In this document: one piece after another, positions 57,730 to 64,000 of the stretch | Numbering within the stretch: the stretch's first letter is position 1 | Layout: the number at the start of each line of letters is the position of its first letter | NCBI RefSeq assembly: GCF_049727805.1 | Contig: NZ_JBCNYA010000016.1 | Location: 22,770-86,769, forward strand | Direction of reading: 5' to 3' | DNA length: 64,000 nt | DNA from: Frateuria_A sp049727805 | GTDB taxonomy: Bacteria > Pseudomonadota > Gammaproteobacteria > Xanthomonadales > Rhodanobacteraceae | Translations under genes and position numbers: made by a program | The notes under the pieces: model-generated | What the model was told of the DNA's origin: nothing | Databases searched by the model: none | The model's input: the letters and a program-made list of their open reading frames with translations, nothing else

Positions 57730-59400
57730 TCAAGCCAGTGGCAACCTCAACCCCTGCTCCTTGGCGCAATCGACAGCCCTCTCATACCCGGCATCCGCAT
57801 GCCGCATCACGCCGGTCCCCGGATCATTCCAAAGTACCCGCGCAATCCGCTTATCCGCCCCCTCGCTGCCATCACACACGATCACCACCCCCGAGTGCTG
57901 GCTGTAACCCATCCCCACGCCGCCGCCGTGGTGCAGCGACACCCAAGTCGCGCCACTAGCCGTGTTGAGCATGGCATTGAGCAACGGCCAGTCAGACACG
58001 GCATCGCTCCCGTCCTTCATGGCCTCGGTCTCGCGGTTGGGGCTGGCGACGGATCCGGAATCCAAGTGATCGCGCCCGATAACGACCGGCGCCTTCAACT
58101 CCCCCTTCCGCACCATCTCATTGAACGCCAGCCCCAGCTTGTCCCGCTGCCCCAACCCCACCCAGCAAATGCGCGCCGGCAACCCCTGGAAGCTGATGCG
58201 CTGCTCGGCCATGTCCAGCCAGTTGTGCAGGTGCTTGTCGTCGGGGATCAGTTCCTTGACCTTCTGATCGGTCTTGTAGATGTCTTCCGGATCGCCCGAG
58301 AGCGCCACCCAGCGGAACGGGCCGACGCCGCGGCAGAACAGCGGGCGCACGAAGGCGGGCACGAAGCCGGGGAAGGCGAAGGCGTTCTCGCAGCCTTCGT
58401 CCTTGGCCATCTGGCGGATGTTGTTGCCGTAGTCGAAGGTGGGGATGCCTTTCTCGTGGAAGGCGAGCATGGCTTCCACGTGCTGCTTCATCGACCGCTT
58501 GGCGGCATCGCGGGTGCCGTTGGGGTCGCTCTTGCGGCGCTCGAACCACTCTTCCACCGTCCAGCCGAGCGGCAGGTAGCCGTTGACTGGGTCGTGCGCG
58601 CTGGTCTGGTCGGTGACGGCGTCGGGGCGCACGCCGCGGCGCACCAGCTCGGGCAGCACGTCGGCGGCGTTGCCCAGCAGCGCGATGGATTTGGCTTCGC
58701 CCGCCTTGGTGTACTTCTCGATGCGCGCCAGCGCGTCGTCCAGGTCGGTGGCCTGCTCGTCGACGTAGCGGGTCTTCAGGCGGAAGTCGATGCGGCTCTG
58801 CTGGCATTCGATGGTGAGCGAGCAGGCGCCGGCCAGGCTCGCGGCCAGCGGCTGCGCGCCGCCCATGCCGCCCAGGCCCGCGGTGAGGATCCACTTGCCC
58901 TTGAGGCTGCCGTTGTAGTGCTGGCGGCCCATCTCCACGAAGGTCTCGTAGGTGCCCTGCACGATGCCCTGCGAGCCGATGTAGATCCAGCTTCCGGCCG
59001 TCATCTGGCCGTACATCATCAGGCCCTTCTTATCGAGCTCGTTGAAGTGCTCCCAGTTGGCCCAGGCCGGCACCAGGTTGGAGTTGGCGATGAGCACGCG
59101 CGGGGCGTCCGGGTGGGTCGGGAACACGCCGACCGGCTTGCCGGACTGCACCAGCAGGGTTTCGTCGTCGTTGAGCTCGCGCAGGGAGCGCAGGATGGCG
59201 TCGAAGCATTCCCAGTTGCGCGCGGCGCGGCCGATGCCGCCGTAGACCACCAGCTCGGCCGGGTTCTCCGCCACCTCGGGGTCGAGGTTGTTCTGGATCA
59301 TCCGGTACGGCGCCTCGGTGAGCCAGCTCTTGCAGGTCAGCTCGGTGCCGCGCGGGGCGCGGATGACGCGGGTGGTGTCGATGCGGGTGGGGGCGTTCAT
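57730..59400 (-). CDS. hutU: Urocanate hydratase HutU
   Basis: A 556-residue urocanate hydratase, second enzyme of histidine degradation, converting urocanate to imidazolone propionate. Family hallmarks are LTEAPYRMIQNNLDPEVAEN, NAD-binding GLGGMGGAQPLA, the catalytic Cys in FCRGVGPFRWVALSGD, and SLHHGGGVGMGYSQHSG. The length is normal. AAGGACC precedes the ATG. No hutH, hutI, hutG or hutC is visible on either side in this window, which is unusual since these genes generally cluster. The AT-richer ParA island begins 150 bases past the 3' end. Confidence 0.97.
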   Translation of the reverse strand: MNAPTRIDTTRVIRAPRGTELTCKSWLTEAPYRMIQNNLDPEVAENPAELVVYGGIGRAARNWECFDAILRSLRELNDDETLLVQSGKPVGVFPTHPDAPRVLIANSNLVPAWANWEHFNELDKKGLMMYGQMTAGSWIYIGSQGIVQGTYETFVEMGRQHYNGSLKGKWILTAGLGGMGGAQPLAASLAGACSLTIECQQSRIDFRLKTRYVDEQATDLDDALARIEKYTKAGEAKSIALLGNAADVLPELVRRGVRPDAVTDQTSAHDPVNGYLPLGWTVEEWFERRKSDPNGTRDAAKRSMKQHVEAMLAFHEKGIPTFDYGNNIRQMAKDEGCENAFAFPGFVPAFVRPLFCRGVGPFRWVALSGDPEDIYKTDQKVKELIPDDKHLHNWLDMAEQRISFQGLPARICWVGLGQRDKLGLAFNEMVRKGELKAPVVIGRDHLDSGSVASPNRETEAMKDGSDAVSDWPLLNAMLNTASGATWVSLHHGGGVGMGYSQHSGVVIVCDGSEGADKRIARVLWNDPGTGVMRHADAGYERAVDCAKEQGLRLPLA

Positions 59401-59489
59401 GGCGGGTCCTTGGGCATGGCGAGCAATACGCCCGATTATGCGTCCGGGTCCGGCCGAGCACCAACGCGCCGCATCACCCGACCTGCGGG

Positions 59490-60848
59490 CTAGCTGCGCC
59501 GGAGCGGCAGCGCCAACTGGGCGCGCAAGCCGCCTTCGGGGAGATTGCGCAAGGTCAGGTCGCCACCATGGGAGTGGGCGGCGTCGCGCACGATCGCGAG
59601 CCCCAGGCCGATGCCGCCGGTGGCGCGACTGCGCGAGGGCTCCAGCCGCCAGAACGGCTCGGTCGCGCGCGCCAGTTGCTCCGGCGGAATGCCGGGGCCG
59701 CGGTCGTCGAAGCGCACGCGGGCCATGCCTGACTCCACCACCAGCGAGACGCGAACGGCGACGCCGTAGCGGATGCCGTTGTCGGCGAGGTTGTCGAACG
59801 CCCGCCGCAGCAACAGGGCGTCGCCGTCGATCACGCAGGGCGCGGCCACGTCATCCAGGTTGACCGGTTGGCCGAGCGCCTCGCGGTCGGTCACGCATTC
59901 CTGAAGCAACGAGGCGAGGTCGACCGGTGCGTGCACGATGCGCCGGTCACCCAGCCGGCTGTAGGCGAGCACTTCCTCGATCATCGCCGCCATGCGTGCC
60001 AGGTCGGCCACCATGCGGTCGCGCTCGGCCGGTGGCGCGGTTTCGGCGCGCAACCTCAGGCCGGTGAGCGGCGTGCGCAGGTCGTGGGCCATGGCGGCCA
60101 GGATGCGGGTGCGCTCCTGCGCCTGTGCGACCAGCCGCAGGTGCATGTCGTTCATGGCCTGGGCGACCGCGCGGACTTCCCTCGGGCCTTGCGCGGGAAA
60201 GGGGGCGTCGCCGACCAGTCGTGTCGCCGCCGCGGCATCGCCCAGGCGGCGGATCGGATCGACCAGCCGCCGCGTTGCGCGCCATACCGGCCAGGCCAGC
60301 AGCAGCATGCCGCCGACGAAGGTGGCCGCCATGCGCAGGCGCCAGGCGGCGTACCAGGGGTCCGGCAGGCTGGCCTCACGCCACTGGCCGTCGGGCTGGC
60401 GGATAGCGGCAACGAACGGCGGCACCGGCGTGTCCGGCTTGAGCTCGACGCCTTCGCCGTAGCGCATGGTGAACCCGACGGGGCTGCTGTCGACGACCAC
60501 GTCGCGTTCGCCGACCAGCACGACGCTTTGGCCGGCGCCGGAAGCGATGCCTCCTGCGCCCTCGCCTGTCCACACCGCCCGCACGCGCGCGGCCGGCAGG
60601 CTGAGCCGGCGGCCCAGGCTCGCTTCGAGCAGGCGGCTGCGCGCGCCAGCGGGAGGCGAACCGATGGTGCGCACGGAGAGCCGGCCGCCCGCATCCGATT
60701 GCAACGCCGCCGCGGCTTCGGCAACGCTCATGCGCGCCGCGGGCGGCGTGGGCGTGAGCAGCACGATCGCGAAGTTCAGCACCGTGGCGATGAGCAGCGC
60801 GGCGAACGCGAGGGATGCGGTCTGCGCCAGTACCGTGGAGCCCTTCAT
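59490..60848 (-). CDS. Sensor histidine kinase of a two-component pair
   Basis: A 452-residue membrane kinase: a first helix at 10-32, a periplasmic region to about 170, a second helix (FVGGMLLLAWPVW), HAMP (RRLVDPIRRLGDAA), HisKA with His255 in MAHDLRTPL, and HATPase N-box DNLADNGIRYG, G-box DRGPGIPP and GGIGLGLAIV. Complete and likely active. It overlaps the response regulator stop by 4 bases and is transcribed after it. The periplasmic ligand is unknown. Confidence 0.93.
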   Translation of the reverse strand: MKGSTVLAQTASLAFAALLIATVLNFAIVLLTPTPPAARMSVAEAAAALQSDAGGRLSVRTIGSPPAGARSRLLEASLGRRLSLPAARVRAVWTGEGAGGIASGAGQSVVLVGERDVVVDSSPVGFTMRYGEGVELKPDTPVPPFVAAIRQPDGQWREASLPDPWYAAWRLRMAATFVGGMLLLAWPVWRATRRLVDPIRRLGDAAAATRLVGDAPFPAQGPREVRAVAQAMNDMHLRLVAQAQERTRILAAMAHDLRTPLTGLRLRAETAPPAERDRMVADLARMAAMIEEVLAYSRLGDRRIVHAPVDLASLLQECVTDREALGQPVNLDDVAAPCVIDGDALLLRRAFDNLADNGIRYGVAVRVSLVVESGMARVRFDDRGPGIPPEQLARATEPFWRLEPSRSRATGGIGLGLAIVRDAAHSHGGDLTLRNLPEGGLRAQLALPLRRS

Positions 60849-61552
60849 TGCCGTGTCACGGTGGCGCGGAACCGGTAGCCGAGGCCACGCACCGTCTCGA
60901 TCGACTCGCCTGCGCCGGCCGCGCCGAGCTTGCGGCGCAGGCGGCTGACCGAGAGGTCGATCGCGCGATCGAAATGCTCCGCCGGATCGTGCTGGGTCAG
61001 GTCGAGCAACTGGTCACGACTGAGCAGTTGCGCCGGGCGCTTGACGAAGGCGGCGAGCAGGCGCAGCTCGCCCGCGGTCAGCGGCACGGTCTGCCCCCGC
61101 GGGTCGAGCAGCACGGCCGCGGACGGGTCGTAGCGGAATCCATCGAAGTGGTAGGCCGTCGTCGTCGCCACGTCGGCGGTCTGCTGGCGCCGCAGCACCG
61201 CGCGTATCCGCGCCACCAGCTCGCGCGGGTCGAAGGGCTTGGCCAGGTAGTCCGAGGCGCCGAGCTCCAGGCCGACGATGCGGTCCGAGGTCTCGCCGAG
61301 CGCGCTCAGCACCAGCACCGGAACGCTCCGTTCGTGCAGGCGACGGCAGATCGACAGGCCGTCTTCGCCGGGCATCATCAGGTCGAGGACGACGAGGTCG
61401 GCCGGCTGCGCGGCCAGCAGCCGGTCCATCGCCACACCACCGTCGGCGCCCCGCACGGAGAATCCGTGGCGGTCGAGGTAGCCGACGATCGCATCCCGTA
61501 CGCTCTCGTCGTCCTCGACGACCAGGATCCGGCGCGTGTCTGTATTCGTCAT
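60845..61552 (-). CDS. OmpR/PhoB family response regulator
   Basis: A 235-residue regulator: receiver domain with EDD pocket (VVEDDES), phospho-acceptor Asp57 in VVLDLMMPGEDG, Thr/Ser switch in LVLSALG, and Lys in YLAKPFDP. The winged-helix DNA-binding domain ends RLRRKLGAAG and VRGLGYRF. The start is taken at MTNTDTRR; ATG 12 bases upstream also fits. It is divergent from the HExxH protein gene, with 137 bases between, so that gene is a likely target of this pair. Confidence 0.93.
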   Translation of the reverse strand: MTNTDTRRILVVEDDESVRDAIVGYLDRHGFSVRGADGGVAMDRLLAAQPADLVVLDLMMPGEDGLSICRRLHERSVPVLVLSALGETSDRIVGLELGASDYLAKPFDPRELVARIRAVLRRQQTADVATTTAYHFDGFRYDPSAAVLLDPRGQTVPLTAGELRLLAAFVKRPAQLLSRDQLLDLTQHDPAEHFDRAIDLSVSRLRRKLGAAGAGESIETVRGLGYRFRATVTRQ

Positions 61553-61689
61553 GGTCGATGACATCGCACGGGTTTGTATCACCAATGTGTCGGTGGCGGC
61601 GGATCGGAGGATTCCGCGACAACAGGGCGATACGTTCGGCTTGCAGGCTGAAGCGGCAACCCCGAAACCACCCAGAGGAATCCGCGCTC

Positions 61690-63027
61690 ATGCAACCGAC
61701 AGTCCGATCCAGCTTGCTCGCCACCACCGGCGCGGCGTTGTACCTGCTGCTGTGCGCGCACGCGCCGGCGGCCGACGCCACGACGCTGCCGCTGTCGCCC
61801 GCAGCAGCGAAAGCCTGGTTCGACGAGGCCACGCGCCAGTGCGAGGCGGACCACGGCCGGCTGTGGGGCAAGAGCCTGTGCGGGCCGCGCCTGCTGGTCG
61901 ATCCCGCCACGCGCAAGGTGATCGCCAACCAGGCGGACGCCGAAGGCCGGCTGCATGCCGACGGAGGCGTGTTCGTGGGCACGCTGCCGGCGAGCGAGTC
62001 CATCGCCAACACCGCGGTGACCTGGGCCGGCGTGCGCTGGAGCGAGATGCTCTGGCCGCTGCCCGAAGACGCGCTGCGCCGTCGCGTGCTGATGACCCAC
62101 GAGGCGTTCCACCGCATCCAGGACAGCCTGGGCCTGCCCGCCGGCAACGTCGACAACCCGCAGCTCGACACCCTGGAAGGACGCTACACGCTGCAGTTGG
62201 AATGGCGCGCGCTGGACGCGGCGCTCACGACCACAAGCGATGCGGACCGGCGAGCCCGCGCGACGGATGCGCTGGCGTTCCGCGCCGCACGCTACCGGCG
62301 CTTTCCCGCCGCGCGGCAGAGCGAGGCGACGCTCGAACGCAACGAGGGCCTGGCCGAGTACACCGGCGTGATGGTCGGCAGCACGTCGCCGGCAGAACAA
62401 CTGGCGATGGCCCGCCACGACCTCGCCGTGCATGCGAAGAATGATCCGAGCTTCGTGCGCTCCTTCGCCTATGCCACCGGGCCGGCCTACGGCATGTTGC
62501 TGGATCGCTACCGGCCGGGTTGGCGCAAGGCGATCGTGCAGGGCGGCTCGCCGGCGGAGCTGCTGGCCACCGCGCTCCATGTGGACCTGCGGGCCGAGCC
62601 CATGCTCGAAGAGCGGGCTGCCCGTTACGGCGGCGCCGCCCTGCTGGCCAGCGAACGCGCACGCGCCGAGGTTCGTACCCGGCAGGCTGCCGCGTACCAG
62701 GCGCAGCTCATCGCCGGGCCGGTGCTGCACTTGCCGCTCGGGGACAAGAACGTGGAGTTCGACCCGCGCAACCTGATGCCGCTCGGTGCGGCCGGAACGG
62801 TCTACCCGACGATGCACGTGATCGACGCATGGGGCTGGATCGAGGTGGACGGCGGCGCGCTGATGGCGGGCGACTGGTCTCGCCTGACCGTGGCGGCACC
62901 CGAAGGCGATGCGAAGGACGGCAAGCTGCACGGCAAGGGATGGACGATGCAGTTGGCGCCGGGTTGGCGACTGGTGCCGGGTACGCGCAAGGGCGACTGG
63001 ACCGTCGCGGAAGGCGCCGCCCGCTAG
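61690..63027 (+). CDS. Secreted protein with gluzincin-like HExxH motif
   Basis: A 445-residue protein with a signal peptide (LLATTGAALYLLLCAHAPAA). HEAFH at 137-141 is an HExxH zinc motif, and NEGLAEY at 218-224 supplies a downstream Glu, as in gluzincin peptidases. The rest is helical to about 330, then beta. I do not recognise the peptidase family by name, but the spacing of about 80 residues is compatible. GAGGAA precedes the ATG. It is divergent from the response regulator gene. Confidence 0.82.
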   Translation: MQPTVRSSLLATTGAALYLLLCAHAPAADATTLPLSPAAAKAWFDEATRQCEADHGRLWGKSLCGPRLLVDPATRKVIANQADAEGRLHADGGVFVGTLPASESIANTAVTWAGVRWSEMLWPLPEDALRRRVLMTHEAFHRIQDSLGLPAGNVDNPQLDTLEGRYTLQLEWRALDAALTTTSDADRRARATDALAFRAARYRRFPAARQSEATLERNEGLAEYTGVMVGSTSPAEQLAMARHDLAVHAKNDPSFVRSFAYATGPAYGMLLDRYRPGWRKAIVQGGSPAELLATALHVDLRAEPMLEERAARYGGAALLASERARAEVRTRQAAAYQAQLIAGPVLHLPLGDKNVEFDPRNLMPLGAAGTVYPTMHVIDAWGWIEVDGGALMAGDWSRLTVAAPEGDAKDGKLHGKGWTMQLAPGWRLVPGTRKGDWTVAEGAAR

Positions 63028-63123
63028 CAGACCGGTCGCGGTCGAAGCTTGGTGATTCTTCTCCGGGCGCAACCGGGAATGGAGCTTCCTCGCGAGACCG
63101 GAAATCCGGAAGCCGAACCTGCG

Positions 63124-63522
63124 TCAGCCCGACAGCCGGCGCAGGCTCTCGGCCAGGCTCGCGCTGTCGTAGGGCTTGCACAGGATCACGGCATCCGTCG
63201 GCCCTCCCCGGCTTTCCAGTTCCGTGTCGCCGGTGGCGAAGACCAGGCCGATGCCGGGCTGCAAACGGCGGGCGCGCTCGGCCAGTTCGGTGCCGGACAT
63301 GCCCGGCAGTCCCACGTCCGTCACCAGCACGTCGATCGCCCGCGCCTGCAGCACTGCCATGGCGTCGGGGCCGTACTCGGCTTCCACGACCTCGTGCCCC
63401 AGCTCGCGCAGCATGTCGGCGGCGTCCATGCGGATGAGGGCGTCGTCCTCCACCAGCAGGATCACCAGCGACGCCGGAGAATCACCGGGGCCCGACGGGT
63501 CGTGCGTGTGCTGGTTGGCCAT
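63124..63522 (-). CDS. Single-domain response regulator (receiver only)
   Basis: A 132-residue CheY-like receiver domain: LLVEDDALIR, phospho-acceptor Asp in VLVTDVGLPGMSG, switch Thr in FATGD and Lys in LCKPYD. No output domain follows, so it should signal by protein contact or sequester phosphate. The start used is MANQHTHD; no strong ribosome site. It begins 41 bases after the 3' end of tRNA-Leu with no clear terminator between, so transcription from the tRNA gene could reach it. It has no adjacent kinase of its own. Confidence 0.9.
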   Translation of the reverse strand: MANQHTHDPSGPGDSPASLVILLVEDDALIRMDAADMLRELGHEVVEAEYGPDAMAVLQARAIDVLVTDVGLPGMSGTELAERARRLQPGIGLVFATGDTELESRGGPTDAVILCKPYDSASLAESLRRLSG

Positions 63523-63562
63523 CGGAATCTGCGGATGCGGCAAGGACGGGAACCCGGTCCCA

Positions 63563-63649
63563 TGGTGCCCGGAGCGGGGGTCGAACCCGCATACCCGCGA
63601 GGGTGAGGGATTTTAAGTCCCTTGCGTCTACCAGTTTCGCCATCCGGGC
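63563..63649 (-). tRNA. tRNA-Leu (anticodon UAA)
   Basis: An 87-base type II tRNA with a 3' CCA encoded. The acceptor stem GCCCGG pairs with CCGGGC, the anticodon loop reads CTTAAAA, a long variable arm is present, and the T loop GGTTCGACC is canonical. Confidence 0.97.
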
Positions 63650-63737
63650 GGACGGTGGATGAGGCCCGGGCATCCTAGCAGCAGGCGCCGGAGCCCACCT
63701 ACCCTTCCCCTGCCATGGACACGATGGGCGATGAACG

Positions 63738-63762
63738 AAAAAGGCCCGCCGGGTGGCGGGCC
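63738..63762 (-). terminator. Terminator between tRNA-Cys and tRNA-Leu
   Basis: On the minus strand GGCCCGCC pairs with GGCGGGCC around a 4-base loop and is followed by five T. Confidence 0.85.
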
Positions 63763-63778
63763 TTCGGGATTCGCGCAA

Positions 63779-63852
63779 TGGAGGCCAGGGTCGGAATCGA
63801 ACCGGCGTACACGGCTTTGCAGGCCGCTGCATGACCACTCTGCCACCTGGCC
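63779..63852 (-). tRNA. tRNA-Cys (anticodon GCA)
   Basis: A 74-base tRNA with encoded CCA. The acceptor stem GGCCAGG is closed by CCTGGCC, the anticodon loop reads CTGCAAA, and the T loop is GTTCGATTC. Confidence 0.97.
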
Positions 63853-63884
63853 ATCGCGCGCGGAGCGCGTCGATAGCGGTCCGC

Positions 63885-63915
63885 TTAAAAAACAAAACCC
63901 CGGTGGTCCGAGGTT
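63885..63915 (-). terminator. Terminator between tRNA-Gly and tRNA-Cys
   Basis: On the minus strand AACCTCGG pairs with CCGGGGTT (one G-T pair) around ACCA and is followed by TTGTTTTTT. Confidence 0.75.
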
Positions 63916-63924
63916 TCTGGAAAC

Positions 63925-64000
<76 letters not shown>

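Overview
The window is GC-rich chromosomal DNA with the gene content of a gammaproteobacterium, most likely Rhodanobacteraceae/Xanthomonadales (Dyella, Luteibacter or Rhodanobacter-like). Supporting signs are long antisense open frames typical of very high GC coding DNA, a dbpA helicase, an M13 peptidase, an NfeD/slipin pair, hutU, many secreted glycosidases and hydrolases, a DUF3348/DUF802/OmpA/DUF2894 cassette and a Gly-Cys-Leu tRNA cluster at the right end. The genus is inferred from gene content, not from a marker gene.

Left part (0-16.5 kb): a cold-shock protein, DbpA, an MFS drug exporter opposite a secreted SnoaL-like protein, an M13 zinc peptidase, a GFA-type zinc protein and an NfeD-slipin membrane operon. 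A polysaccharide-degrading group follows: GH172/DUF2961, then a GH2-GH27 operon. A VOC protein and a DUF2200 protein close the section. A GH36 alpha-galactosidase lies further on at 21.7-23.9 kb.

Motor cassette (16.6-20.5 kb): four tightly coupled genes encode DUF3348, a MotA/TolQ-like channel subunit with a roughly 500-residue helical tail (DUF802), a MotB/OmpA-like stator protein with an intramembrane Asp, and DUF2894. The two middle proteins match the architecture of ZorA and ZorB, but no Zorya effector gene is present. This is the best candidate here for an undescribed ion-driven machine.

Middle part (20.7-38 kb): ordinary accessory and housekeeping genes. They include a PAS-GGDEF cyclase with an intact I-site, a MocR-type regulator whose PLP lysine is replaced by Arg, secreted alpha/beta hydrolases, HxlR, ArsR-SRPBCC (with a perfect operator palindrome), an XRE-DUF805 fusion, TetR, and a chromosomal rifampin ADP-ribosyltransferase (arr).

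Accessory part (38-57.6 kb): three paralogous secreted TolB-like beta-propellers, a duplicated LprI-domain gene with one copy frameshifted, hydrolases with an AraC regulator, and a dense scatter of palindromic REP-like sequences and 300-bp direct repeats. It ends in an AT-richer island holding a three-gene ParA operon with two unrecognised helical proteins.

Right end (57.7-64 kb): hutU without other hut genes, a two-component system opposite a secreted HExxH protein, a single-domain receiver, and three tRNA genes (Leu-UAA, Cys-GCA, Gly-GCC) on the minus strand separated by terminator-like hairpins.
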